Assembly (NCBI RefSeq): GCF_022605725.1 | Contig: NC_065550.1 | Span: forward strand, 11,408,001-11,472,000 | Source of the DNA: Anthonomus grandis grandis | Taxonomy: Eukaryota > Arthropoda > Insecta > Coleoptera > Curculionidae | DNA length: 64,000 nt | Direction: 5' to 3' | Shown here: positions 36,803-51,000 of the stretch, one piece after another | Numbering within the stretch: the stretch's first letter is position 1 | How the letters are laid out: each line of letters starts with the position of its first letter | Translations under genes and position numbers: made by a program | Notes under the pieces: model-generated | Databases searched by the model: none | The model's input: only the letters and a program-made list of their open reading frames with translations | What the model was told of the DNA's origin: nothing

Positions 36803-38184
36803 AATTATTTTTAAAATTTTTCTTATGAATTGTTTAAAAAAAAAATAATAATATCTCACTCTATTACTGTTATCTATTATTCGAATATAATTTAAGTTTA
36901 CTATTTCGCATATACAAGATAGCCAAATGATGTTTTTTACGGTTTGAACACAACCAGAATTAAGAAAATATAATAACTAATAGCGTTAAAGATTGTTCCG
37001 ATTTAATTTAAATTTAATTCTTAGATATAATTTGATTAATTCAATTTTTAGATATAATTTGATTAAACCTAAATGATTTTTAAAAATAGTTTTATGTATT
37101 ATATTTAAAAAAAATAGTCATATCTCACTCAATTACGGTTATCTATAATTCAAATTTATTTTAAAATTAATATTTAGGTTATACAAGATGACCCAATTGA
37201 TCCTTTTTAAGTTTTGGACATAACCAGGGTTAAGAAAATAGAACAATTAATGATTATAGCATTGTCCGATTTGATTCCAATTTAATTTTTGAAGTTCATT
37301 TGATGTACTGTAAATTATTTTTAAAATTTTTCTTATGAATTGTTTTTTAAAAAAATTATTATATCGCACTCTATTACTGTTATTTATTATTCGAATATAA
37401 TTTACATTTACTATTTGGCATATACAAGATAGCCAAATGATGTTTTTGACCGTTTGAACAAAACCAGAATTAAGAAAATATAATAACTCTTCGCGTTAAC
37501 GATTGTTCCGATATAATTTTAATTTAATTTTTAGATATAATTTGAATAACCTTAAATGATTTTTAAAAATATTTTGATGTATTGTGCTTAAAAAAAATAG
37601 TCATATCTTACTCAATTACGGTTATCTATTATTGAAATATAATTTAAAATTATTATTTAGGTTATACAACATGACCCAATTGATCATTTTTAAGTTTTGG
37701 ACATAACCAGCGTTAAGAAAATAGAACAATTAATCATTATAGCATTATCCGATTTGATTCTAATTTAATTTTTGAAGTTCATTTAATGTACTGTAAATTA
37801 TTTTTAAAATTTTTATTATAAATTGTTTAAAAAAAAATCATATTTCACTCTATTACTGTTATCTATTATTCGAATATAATTTAAATTTACTATTTCGCAT
37901 ATACAAGATAGCCAAATAATGTTTTTTGCGGTTTGAACACAACCAGAGTGAAGAAAATGTAATAACTAATAGGGTTGGCAATTGTTCCGATTTAATTTTA
38001 ATTCAATTTTTAGATATAATTTGATTAAACCTAAATGATTTTTAAAAATTGTTTTATGTATTATGTTTTAAAAAAATAGTGATATCTCACTCAATTACGG
38101 TTATCTATTATTCAAATTTATTTTAAAAATAATATTTAGGTTATACAAGATGACCCAAATGATCCTTTTTAAGTTTTGGACATA

Positions 38185-38278
38185 ACCAGGGTTAAGAAAA
38201 TAGAACAATTAATGATTATAGCATTGTCATTACCAGGGTTAAGAAAGCAGAATAGTTAATCATTATAGCATTGTCCGA
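38185..38278 (+). repeat. Partial tandem duplication in half A
   Basis: ACCAGGGTTAAGAAAATAGA is read through to GCATTGTC. The sequence then jumps back through ATT to ACCAGGGTTAAGAAAGCAGA and reads the region again to GCATTGTCCGATT. The two passes carry different variants (AATGATT against AATCATT), so two different parent units were joined. Confidence 0.85.
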
Positions 38279-38879
38279 TTTGATTTTAATTTAATTTTTG
38301 AAGTTCATTTAATGTACTGTAAATTATTTTTAAAATTTTTCTTATGAATTGTTTAAAAAAAAAAAATCATATCTCACTCTATTACTGTTATCTATTATTC
38401 GAATATAATTTAAATTTACTATTTCGCATAGACAAGATAGCCAAATGATGTTTTTTGCGGTTTGAACACAACCAGAGTGAAGAGAATGTAATAACTAATA
38501 GGGTTGGCAATTGTTCCGATTTAATTTTAATTCAATTTTTAGATATAATTTGATTAAACCTAAATGATTTTTAAAAATTGTTTTATGTATTATGTTTTAA
38601 AAAAATAGTCATATCTCACTCAATTACGGTTATCTATTATTGAAATATAATTTAAAATTATTATTTAGATTATACAAGATGACCCAATTGAACCTTTTTA
38701 AGTTTTGGACATAACCAGCGTTAAGAAAATAGAACAATTAATCATTATAGCATTATCCGATTTGATTCCAATTTAGTTTTTGAAGTTCATTTAATGTACT
38801 GTAAATTATTTTTAAAATTTTTCTTATGAATTGTTTAAAAAAAAATAATCATATCTCACTCTATTATTGTTATCTATTA

Positions 38880-38925
38880 TTCGAATATAATTTAAATTTT
38901 TTTTTTGAATATAATTTAAATTTCG
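38880..38925 (+). repeat. Short tandem duplication in half B
   Basis: CGAATATAATTTAAATTT is followed by a T run and a second GAATATAATTTAAATTT, after which TCGCATAGAC continues. The ACTA normally before TTTCGCA is lost. Confidence 0.8.
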
Positions 38926-39949
38926 CATAGACAAGATAGCCAAATGATGTTTTTTACGGTTTGAATACAACCAGAATTAAGAAAATATAATAACTAATAG
39001 CGTTAAAGATTGTTCCGATTTAATTTTAATTTAATTTTTAGATATAATTTGATTAACCCTAAATGATTTTTAAAAATATTTTGATGTATTGTGCTCAAAA
39101 AAAATAGTCATATCTCACTCAATTACGGTTATCTATTATTGAAATATAATTTAAAATTATTATTTAGATTATACAAGATGACCCAGTTGATCCTTTTTAA
39201 GTTTTGGACATAACCAGGGTTAAGAAAATAGAACAATTAATGATTATAGCATTGTCCGATTTGATTCCAATTTAATTTTTGAAGTTCATTTAATGTACTA
39301 CTGTAAATTGTTTTTAAATTTTTTCTTATGAATTGTTTTAAAAAAAAATAATCATATCTCACTCTATTTCTGTTATCTATTATTCGAATATAATTTAAAT
39401 TTACTATTTCGCATATACAAGATAGCCAAATGATGTTTTTTACGGTTTCAACACAACCAGAATTAAGAAAATATAATAACTAATAGCGTTAAAGATTATT
39501 CCGATTTAATTTAAATTTAATTTTTAGATATAATTTGATTAAACCTAAATGATTTTTAAAAATAGTTTTATGTATTATATTTTAAAAAAATAGTCATATC
39601 TCACTCAATTACGGTTATCTATAATTCAAATTTATTTTAAAATTAATATTTAGGTTATACAAGATGACCCAATTGATCCTTTTTAAGTTTTGGACATAAC
39701 CAGGGTTAAGAAAATAGAACAATTAATGATTATAGCATTGTCCGATTTGATTCCAATTTAATTTTTGAAGTTCATTTGATGTACTGTAAATTATTTTTAA
39801 AATTTTTCTTATGAATTGTTTTTTAAAAAAATAATTATATCTCACTCTGTTACTGTTATCTATTATTCGAACATAATTTAAATTTACTATTTCGCATATA
39901 CAAGATAGCCAAATGATGTTTTTTACGGTTTGAACACAACCAGAATTAA

Positions 39950-39982
39950 GAAAATATTAATATACAGAATTAAGAAGATTGT
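39950..39982 (+). other. Local rearrangement in half B
   Basis: After ACCAGAATTAAGAAAATATT the usual ATAACTAATAGCGTTAA is replaced by AATATACAGAATTAAG, a partial repeat of the preceding CAGAATTAAG, before AAGATTGTTCCGATT resumes. Confidence 0.75.
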
Positions 39983-41251
39983 TCCGATTTAATTTAAATT
40001 TAATTTTTAGATATATTTGATTAATTCAATTTTTAGATATAATTTGATTAAACCTAAATGATTTTGAAAAATAGTTTTATGTATTATATTTTTAAAAAAT
40101 AGTCATATCTCACTCAATTACAGTTATCTATAATTCAAATTTATTTTAAAATTAATATTTAGGTTATACAAGATGACCCAATTGATCCTTTTTAAGTTTT
40201 GGACATAACCAGGGTTAAGAAATTAGAACAATTAATGATTATAGCATTGTCCGATTTGATTCCAATTTAATTTTTGAAGTTCATTTGATGTACTGTAAAT
40301 TATTTTTAAAATTTTTCTTATGAATTGTTTTTAAAAAAAAATATTATATCGCACTCTATTACTGTTATTTATTATTCGAATATAATTTACATTTACTATT
40401 TGGCATATACAAGATAGCCAAATGATGTTTTTTACGGTTTAAACACAACCAGAATTAAGAAAATATAATAATTAGTAGCGTTAAAATTCGTTCCGATTTA
40501 ATTTTAATTTAATTTTTAGATATAATTTGATTAACAATAAATGATTTTTAAAAATATTTTGATGTATTGTGCTTAAAAAAAATAGTCATATCTCACTCAA
40601 TTACGGTTATCTATTATTTAAATTTATTTTAAAATTAATATTTAGGTTAACAGGATGACCCAATTGTTCCTTTTTAAGTTTTGGACATAACCAGGATTAA
40701 GAAAATAGAACAATTAATCATTATAGCATTGTCCGATTTGATTCCAATTTAATCTTTGAAGTTCATTTGATGTACTGTAAATTATTTTTAAAATTTTTCT
40801 TATGAATTGTTTTTTAAAAAAATAATTATATCTCACTCTATTACTGTTATCTATTATTCGAATATAATTTAAATATACAATTTCGCATATACAAGATAGC
40901 CAAATGATGTTTCTTGCGGTTTGAACAGAACCAGAGTTAAGAAAATGTAATAACTAATAGGGTTGACTATTGTTCCGATTTAATTTTAATTCAATTTTTA
41001 GATATAATTTGATTAAACCTAAATGATTCTTAAAAATAGTTTTATGTATTATATTTTAAAAAAATAGTCATATCTCACTCAATTACGGTTATCTATAATT
41101 CAAATTTATTTTAAAATTAATATTTAGGTTATACAAGATGACCCAAATGATCCTTTTTAAGTTTTGGACATAACGAGGGTTAAGAAAGTAGAATAGTTAA
41201 TCATTATAACATTGTCCGATTTGATTCCAATTTAATTTTTGAAGTTCATTT

Positions 41252-41285
41252 AATGTACTTATTTTTGTAATTATTAATGTAATTA
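41252..41285 (+). repeat. Short AT insertion in half A, private to block K
   Basis: The normal TGTACTGTAAATTATTTTTA is changed to TGTACTTATTTTTGTAATTA followed by TTAATGTAATTATTTT. The extra bases repeat local TTATTTTT and TGTAATTA pieces. The only other copy is near 48033, in block K copy 2. Confidence 0.8.
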
Positions 41286-44266
41286 TTTTTAAAATTTTTC
41301 TTATGAATTGTTTAAAAAAAAAATAATCATATCTCACTCTATTACTGTTATCTATTATTCGAATATAATTTAAATTTACTATTTCGCATATACAAGATAG
41401 CCAAATGATGTTTTTTGCGGTTTAACACAACCAGAGTTAAGAAAATATAATAACTAAAAGCGTTGAAGATTGTTCCGATTTAATTTTAATTTAATTTTTA
41501 GATATAATTTGATTAAACCTAAATGATTTTTAAAAATAGTTTTATGTATTATATTTTAAAAAAATAGTCATATCTCACTCAATTAGGGTTATCTATAATT
41601 CAAATTTATTTTAAAATTAATATTTAGGTTATACAAGATGACCCAATTGATCCTTTTTAAGTTTTGGACATAACCAGGGTTAAGAAAATAGAACAATTAA
41701 TGATTATAGCATTGTCCGATTTGATTCCAATTTAATTTTTGAAGTTCATTTGATGTACTGTAAATTATTTTTAAAATTTTTCTTATGAATTGTTTTTTAA
41801 AAAAATAATTATATCTCACTCTATTACTGTTATCTATTATTCGAATATAATTTAAATATACTATTTCGCATATACAAGATAGCCAAATGATGTTTCTTGC
41901 GGTTTGAACAGAACCAGAGTTAAGAAAATGTAATAACTAATAGGGTTGACTATTGTTCCGATTTAATTTTAATTCAATTTTTAGATATAATTTGATTAAA
42001 CCTAAATGATTCTTAAAAATAGTTTTATGTATTATATTTTAAAAAAATAGTCATATCTCACTCAATTACGGTTATCTATAATTCAAATTTATTTTAAAAT
42101 TAATATTTAGGTTATACAAGATGACCCAATTGATCCTTTTTAAGTTTTGGACATAACCAGGGTTAAGAAAATAGAACAATTAATGATTATAGCATTGTCT
42201 GATTTGATTCCAATTTAATTTTTGAAGTTGATTTGATGTACTGTAAATTATTTTTAAAATTTTTCTTATGAATTGTTTTTTAAAAAAATTATTATGTCGC
42301 ACTCTATTACTGTTATTTATTATTCGAATATAATTTACATTTACTATTTGGCATATACAAGATAGCCAAATGATGTTTTTTACGGTTTGAACACAACCAG
42401 AATTAAAAAAATATAATAATTATTAGCGTTAAAGATTGTTCCGATTTAATTTTAATTTAATTTTTGGATATAATTTGATTAACAATAAATGATTTTTAAA
42501 AATATTTTGATGTATTGTGCTTAAAAAAAATAGTCATATCTCACTCAATTACGGTTATCTTTTATTGAAATATAATTTAAAATTATTCTTTAGGTTATAC
42601 AACATGACCCAATTGATCCTTTTTAAGTTTTGGACATAACCAGCGTTAAGAAAATAGAACAATTAATCATTATAGCATTATCCGATTTGATTCTAATTTA
42701 ATTTTTGAAGTTCATTTAATGTACTGTAAATTATTTTTAAAATTTTTCTTATGAATTGTTTAAAAAAAAAATCATATCTCACTCTATTACTGTTATCTAT
42801 TATTCGAATATAATTTAAATTTACTATTTCGCATATACAAGATAGCCAAATGATGTTTTTTGCGGGTTTGAACACAACCAGAGTGAAGAAAATGTAATAA
42901 CTAATAGGGTTGGCAATTGTTCCGATTTAACTTTAATTCAATTTTTAGATATAATTTGATTAAACCTAAATGATTTTTAAAAATTGTTTTATGTATTATG
43001 TTTTAAAAAAATAGATATATCTCACTCAATTACGGTTATCTATTATTGAAATATAATTTAAAATTATTATTTAGATTATACAAGATGACCCAATTGATCC
43101 TTTTTAAGTTTTGGACATAACCAGCGTTAAGAAAATAGAACAAATAATCATTATAGCATTATCCGATTTGATTCCAATTTAATTTTTGAAGTTCATTTAA
43201 TGTAGTACATTAAGTATTACTGTAAATTATTTTTAAAATTTTTCTTATGAATTGTTTAAAAAAAAAATAATAATATCTCACTCTATTACTGTTATCTATT
43301 ATTCGAATATAATTTAAGTTTACTATTTCGCATATACAAGATAGCCAAATGATGTTTTTTACGGTTTGAACACAACCAGAATTAAGAAAATATAATAACT
43401 AATAGCGTTAAAGATTGTTCCGATTTAATTTAAATTTAATTCTTAGATATAATTTGATTAATTCAATTTTTAGATATAATTTGATTAAACCTAAATGATT
43501 TTTAAAAATAATTTTATGTATTATATTAAAAAAAAATAGTCAGATCTCACTCAATTACGGTTATCTATAATTCAAATTTATTTTAAAATTAATATTTAGG
43601 TTATACAAGCTGACCCAATTGATCCTTTTAAAGTTTTGGACATAACCAGGGTTAAGAAAATAGAACAATTAATGATTATAGCATTGTCCGATTTGATTCC
43701 AATTTAATTTTTGAAGTTCATTTGATGTACTGTAAATTATTTTTAAAATTTTTCTTATGAACTGTTTTTAAAAAAATTATTATATCGCACTCTATTACTG
43801 TTATTTATTATTCGAATATAATTTACATTTACTATTTGGCATATACAAGATAGCCAAATGATGTTTTTTACGGTTTGAACACAACCAGAATTAAGAAAAT
43901 ATAATAATTAGTAGCGTTAAAATTTGTTCCGATTTAATTCTAATTTAATTTTTAGATATAATTTGATTAACAATAAATGATTTTTAAAAATATTTTGATG
44001 TATTGTGCTTAAAAAAAATAGTCATATCTCACTCAATTACGGTGATCTATTATTCAAATTTATTTTAAAATTAATATTTAGGTTAACAGGATGACCCAAC
44101 TGCCCTTTTTAAGTTTTGGACATAACCAGGGTTAAGAAAATAGAACAATTAATCATTATAGCATTGTCCGATTTGATTCCAATTTAATCTTTGAAGTTCA
44201 TTTGATGTACTGTAAATTATTTTTAAAATATTTCTTATGAATTGTTTTTTAAAAAAATAATTATAT

Positions 44267-44293
44267 CTCACTATAGAGTGAGTAATAGTACTG
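44267..44293 (+). repeat. Foldback insertion in half A, copy 3
   Basis: Same scar as at 21836, inside block K copy 1. Confidence 0.9.
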
Positions 44294-47200
44294 TTATCTA
44301 TTATTTGAATATAATTTAAATTTACTATTTCGCATATACAAGATAGCCGAATGATGTTTTTTGGGGTTTGAACACAACCAGAGTTAAGAAAATGTAATAA
44401 CTAATAGGGTTGACTATTGTTCCGATTTAATTTTAATTCAATTTTTAGATATAATTTGATTAAACCTAAACGATTTTTAAAAATTGTTTTTTGTATTATG
44501 TTTTAGAAAAATAGTCATATTTCACTCAATTACGGTTATCTATTATTCAAATTTATTTTAAAATTAATATTTAGGTTATACAAGATGACCCAAATGATCC
44601 TTTTTAAGCTTTGGACATAACCAGGGTTAAGAAAGTAGATTAGTTAATCGTTATAGCATTGTCCGATTTGATTCCAATTTAATTTTTGAAGTTCATTTAA
44701 TGTACTACTGTAAATTATTTTTAAAATTTTTCTTATGAAAAAATAATTATATCTCACTCTATTACTGTTATCTATTATTCCAATATATTTTAAATTTACT
44801 ATTTCGCATAGACGAGATAGCCAAATGATGTTTTTTACGGTTTGAACACAACCAGAGTTAAGAAAATATTATAACTAATAGCGCTTGCGATTCTTCCGAT
44901 TCAATTTTAAATTAATTTTTAGATATAATTTGATTAACCATAAATGATTTTTAAAAATATTTTGATGTATTGTGCTTAAAATAAATAGTCATATCTCACT
45001 CAATTACGGTTATCTATAATTCAAATTGATTTTAAAATTAATATTTAGGTTATATAAGATGACCCCAATTGATCCTTTTTAAGTTTTGGACATAACCAGC
45101 GTTAAGAAAATAGAACAATTAATCATTATAGCATTATCCGATTTGATTTCAATTTAATTTTTGGAGTTCATTTAATGAACTGTAATTTATTTTTAAAATT
45201 TTTCTTATGAATTGTTTAAAAAAAAATAATCATATCTCACTCTATTACACCCTTCTATTATTCGAATATAATTTAAATTTATTATTTCGCATAGACAAGA
45301 TAGCCAAATGATGTTTTTTACGGTTTGAATACAACCAGAATTAAGAAAATATAATAACTAATAGCGTTAAAGATTGTTCCGATTTAATTTTAATTTAATT
45401 TTTAGATATAATTTGATAAAAATGATTTTTGAACTAAATGATTTTTAAAAATATTTTGATGTATTGTGCTTAAAATAAATAGTCATATCTCACTCAATTA
45501 CGGTTATCTATAATTCAAATTGATTTTAAAATTAATATTTAGGTTATACAAGATGACCCCAATTGATCTTTTTTAAGCTTTGGACATAACCAGGGTTAGG
45601 AAAATAGAACAATTAATGATTATAGCATTGTCCGATTTGATTCCAATTTAATTTTTGAAATTCATTTATTGTACTACTGTAAATTATTTTTAAAATTTTT
45701 CTTATAAATTGTTTTAAAAAAAAATAATCATATTTCACTCTATTACTGTTATCTATTATTCGAATATAATTTAAATTTACTATTTCGTATAGACAAGATA
45801 GCCAAATGATGTTTTTTACGGATTGTACACAACCAGAATTAAGAAAATATAATAACTAATAGCGTTAAAGACTGTTCCGATTTAATTTTAATTTAATTTT
45901 TAGATATAATTTGATTAACCCTAAATGATTTTTAAAAATATTTTGATGTATTGTGCTTAAAATAAATAGTCATATCTCACTCAATTACGGTTATCTATTA
46001 TTCAAATTTATTTTAAAATTAATATTTAGGTTAACAGGATGACCCAATTGATCCTTTTTATGTTTTGGACATAACCAGGGTTAAGAAAATAGAACAATTA
46101 ATGATTATAGGATTTTCCGATTTGATTCTAATTTAATCTTTGAAGTTCATTTATTGTACTACTGTAAATTATTTTTAAAATTTTTCTTATGAATTGTTTA
46201 AAAAAAAAATAATCATATCTCACTCTATTACTGTTATCTATTATTCGAATATAATTTAAATTTACTATTTCGCATATACAAGATAGCCAAATGATGTTTT
46301 TTACGGTTTGAACACAACCAGAATTAAGAAAATATAATAACTAATAGCGTTAAAGATTGTTCCGATTTAATTTAAATTTAATTTTTAGATATATTTGATT
46401 AATTCAATTTTTAGATATAATTTGATTAAACCTAAATGATTTTTAAAAATAGTTTTATGTATTATATTTAAAAAAAATAGTCATATCTCACTCAATTACG
46501 GTTATCTATAATTCAAATTTATTTTAAAATTAATATTTAGGTTATACAAGATGACCCAATTGATCCTTTTTAAGTTTTGGACATAACCAGGGTTAAGAAA
46601 ATAGAACAATTAATGATTATAGCATTGTCCGATTTGATTCCAATTTAATTTTTGAAGTTCATTTGATGTACTGTAAATTATTTTTAAAATTTTTCTTATG
46701 AATTGTTTTTTAAAAAAATTATTATATCGCACTCTATTACTGTTATTTATTATTCGAATATAATTTACATTTACTATTTGGCATATACAAGATAGCCAAA
46801 TGATGTTTTTTACGGTTTGAACACAACCAGAATTAAGAAAATATAATAATTAGTAGCGTTAAAATTTGTTCCGATTTAATTTTAATTTAATTTTTAGATA
46901 TAATTTGATTAACAATAAATGATTTTTAAAAATATTTTGATGTATTGTGCTTAAAAAAAATAGTCATATCTCACTCAATTACGGTTATCTATTATTCAAA
47001 TTTATTTTAAAATTAATATTTAGGTTAACAGGATGACCCAATTGATCCTTTTTAAGTTTTGGACATAACCGGGGTTAAGAAAATTGAACAATTAATCATT
47101 ATAGCATTGTCCGATTTGATTCCAATTTAATCTTTGAAGTTCATTTGATGTACTGTAAATTATTTTTAAAATTTTTCTTATGAATTGTTTTTTAAAAAAA

Positions 47201-47954
47201 TAATTATATCTCACTCTATTACTGTTATCTATTATTCGAATATAATTTAAATTTACCATTTCGCATATACAAGATAGCCAAATGATGTTTTTTGCGGTTT
47301 GAACACAACCAGAGTTAAGAAAATGTAACAACTAATAGGGTTGACTATTGTTCCGATTTAATTTTAATTCAATTTTTAGATATAATTTGATTAAACCTAA
47401 ACGATTTTTAAAAATTGTTTTATGTATTATGTTTTAAAAAAATAGTCATATCTCACTCAATTACGGTTATCTATTATTCAAATTTATTTTAAAATTAATA
47501 TTTAGGTTATACAAGATGACCCAAATGATCCTTTTTAAGTTTTGGACATAACCAGGGTTAAGAAAGTAGAATAGTTAATCATTATAGCATTGTCCGATTT
47601 GATTCCAATTTAATTTTTGAAGTTCATTTAATGTACTGTAAATTATTTTTAAAATTTTTCTTATGAATTGTATAAAAAAAAAATAATCATATCTCACTCT
47701 ATTACTGTTATCTATTATTCGAATAAAATTTAAATTTATTATTTCGCATAGACAAGATAGCCAAATGATGTTTTTTACGGTTTGAATACAACCAGAATTA
47801 AGAAAATATAATAACTAATAGCGTTAAAGATTGTTCCGATTTAATTTTAATTTAATTTTTAGATATAATTCGATTAACCCTAAATGATTTTTAAAAATAT
47901 TTTGATGTATTGTGCTCAAAAAAAATAGTCATATCTCACTCAATTACGGTTATC

Positions 47955-47975
47955 TATAATTCAAGAAAATAGAAC
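47955..47975 (+). other. Truncated half A joint (about 79 bp missing), copy 1
   Basis: Half A starts with CTATAATTCAA and jumps directly to GAAAATAGAACAATTATTGA, skipping the GGTTATACAAGATGACCC and TTGGACATAACC blocks. The repeated copy is near 54740. This joint is the right edge of block K. Confidence 0.87.
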
Positions 47976-48005
47976 AATTATTGATTATAGCATTGTCCGA
48001 TTTGA

Positions 48006-51000
48006 TTCCAATTAAATTTTTGAAGTTCATTTAATGTACTTATTTTTGTAATTATTAATGTAATTATTTTTAAAATTTTTCTTATGAATTGTTTAAAAAA
48101 AAAATAATCATATCTCACTCTATTACTGTTATCTATTATTCGAATATAATTTAAATTTACTATTTCGCATATACAAGATAGCCAAATGATGTTTTTTGCG
48201 GTTTAACACAACCAGAGTTAAGAAAATATAATAACTAAAAGCGTTGAAGATTGTTCCGATTTAATTTTAATTTAATTTTTAGATATAATTTGATTAAACC
48301 TAAATGATTTTTAAAAATAGTTTTATGTATTATATTTTAAAAAAATAGTCATATCTCACTCAATTAGGGTTATCTATAATTCAAATTTATTTTAAAATTA
48401 ATATTTAGGTTATACAAGATGACCCAATTGATCCTTTTTAAGTTTTGGACATAACCAGGGTTAAGAAAATAGAACAATTAATGATTATAGCATTGTCCGA
48501 TTTGATTCCAATTTAATTTTTGAAGTTCATTTGATGTACTGTAAATTATTTTTAAAATTTTTCTTATGAATTGTTTTTTAAAAAAATAATTATATCTCAC
48601 TCTATTACTGTTATCTATTATTCGAATATAATTTAAATATACTATTTCGCATATACAAGATAGCCAAATGATGTTTCTTGCGGTTTGAACAGAACCAGAG
48701 TTAAGAAAATGTAATAACTAATAGGGTTGACTATTGTTCCGATTTAATTTTAATTCAATTTTTAGATATAATTTGATTAAACCTAAATGATTCTTAAAAA
48801 TAGTTTTATGTATTATATTTTAAAAAAATAGTCATATCTCACTCAATTACGGTTATCTATAATTCAAATTTATTTTAAAATTAATATTTAGGTTATACAA
48901 GATGACCCAATTGATCCTTTTTAAGTTTTGGACATAACCAGGGTTAAGAAAATAGAACAATTAATGATTATAGCATTGTCCGATTTGATTCCAATTTAAT
49001 TTTTGAAGTTGATTTGATGTACTGTAAATTATTTTTAAAATTTTTCTTATGAATTGTTTTTTAAAAAAATTATTATGTCGCACTCTATTACTGTTATTTA
49101 TTATTCGAATATAATTTACATTTACTATTTGGCATATACAAGATAGCCAAATGATGTTTTTTACGGTTTGAACACAACCAGAATTAAAAAAATATAATAA
49201 TTATTAGCGTTAAAGATTGTTCCGATTTAATTTTAATTTAATTTTTGGATATAATTTGATTAACAATAAATGATTTTTAAAAATATTTTGATGTATTGTG
49301 CTTAAAAAAAATAGTCATATCTCACTCAATTACGGTTATCTTTTATTGAAATATAATTTAAAATTATTCTTTAGGTTATACAACATGACCCAATTGATCC
49401 TTTTTAAGTTTTGGACATAACCAGCGTTAAGAAAATAGAACAATTAATCATTATAGCATTATCCGATTTGATTCTAATTTAATTTTTGAAGTTCATTTAA
49501 TGTACTGTAAATTATTTTTAAAATTTTTCTTATGAATTGTTTAAAAAAAAAATCATATCTCACTCTATTACTGTTATCTATTATTCGAATATAATTTAAA
49601 TTTACTATTTCGCATATACAAGATAGCCAAATGATGTTTTTTGCGGGTTTGAACACAACCAGAGTGAAGAAAATGTAATAACTAATAGGGTTGGCAATTG
49701 TTCCGATTTAACTTTAATTCAATTTTTAGATATAATTTGATTAAACCTAAATGATTTTTAAAAATTGTTTTATGTATTATGTTTTAAAAAAATAGATATA
49801 TCTCACTCAATTACGGTTATCTATTATTGAAATATAATTTAAAATTATTATTTAGATTATACAAGATGACCCAATTGATCCTTTTTAAGTTTTGGACATA
49901 ACCAGCGTTAAGAAAATAGAACAAATAATCATTATAGCATTATCCGATTTGATTCCAATTTAATTTTTGAAGTTCATTTAATGTAGTACATTAAGTATTA
50001 CTGTAAATTATTTTTAAAATTTTTCTTATGAATTGTTTAAAAAAAAAATAATAATATCTCACTCTATTACTGTTATCTATTATTCGAATATAATTTAAGT
50101 TTACTATTTCGCATATACAAGATAGCCAAATGATGTTTTTTACGGTTTGAACACAACCAGAATTAAGAAAATATAATAACTAATAGCGTTAAAGATTGTT
50201 CCGATTTAATTTAAATTTAATTCTTAGATATAATTTGATTAATTCAATTTTTAGATATAATTTGATTAAACCTAAATGATTTTTAAAAATAATTTTATGT
50301 ATTATATTAAAAAAAAATAGTCAGATCTCACTCAATTACGGTTATCTATAATTCAAATTTATTTTAAAATTAATATTTAGGTTATACAAGCTGACCCAAT
50401 TGATCCTTTTAAAGTTTTGGACATAACCAGGGTTAAGAAAATAGAACAATTAATGATTATAGCATTGTCCGATTTGATTCCAATTTAATTTTTGAAGTTC
50501 ATTTGATGTACTGTAAATTATTTTTAAAATTTTTCTTATGAACTGTTTTTAAAAAAATTATTATATCGCACTCTATTACTGTTATTTATTATTCGAATAT
50601 AATTTACATTTACTATTTGGCATATACAAGATAGCCAAATGATGTTTTTTACGGTTTGAACACAACCAGAATTAAGAAAATATAATAATTAGTAGCGTTA
50701 AAATTTGTTCCGATTTAATTCTAATTTAATTTTTAGATATAATTTGATTAACAATAAATGATTTTTAAAAATATTTTGATGTATTGTGCTTAAAAAAAAT
50801 AGTCATATCTCACTCAATTACGGTGATCTATTATTCAAATTTATTTTAAAATTAATATTTAGGTTAACAGGATGACCCAACTGCCCTTTTTAAGTTTTGG
50901 ACATAACCAGGGTTAAGAAAATAGAACAATTAATCATTATAGCATTGTCCGATTTGATTCCAATTTAATCTTTGAAGTTCATTTGATGTACTGTAAATTA

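Larger units (their letters stand above)
36001..41224 (+). repeat. Mosaic array segment between the insertion and block K
   Basis: Continuous satellite with mixed variants. About 36.04-37.15 kb matches 42.46-43.6 kb (offset 6422 at TGCGGGTTTGAAC). 37.44-38.2 kb matches 54.95-55.7 kb (GTTTTTGACCGTTTGAACAA at the joint). 40.7-41.2 kb matches 41.7-42.2 kb (offset 983 at TTTCTTGCGG). Three small local rearrangements lie at 38.2, 38.9 and 39.95 kb. No gene is visible. Confidence 0.78.
41225..48005 (+). repeat. Higher-order block K, copy 1 (6781 bp, 14 dimers)
   Basis: Directly followed by a second copy at an offset of 6781 bp, measured at TAATGTACTTATTTTTGTAA (41251 to 48032) and at the foldback scar (44267 to 51048). 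Its right two thirds are also a relative of block P, with the same order of variants as 21.4-23.7 kb. The block ends in the truncated half A near 47961. Confidence 0.92.
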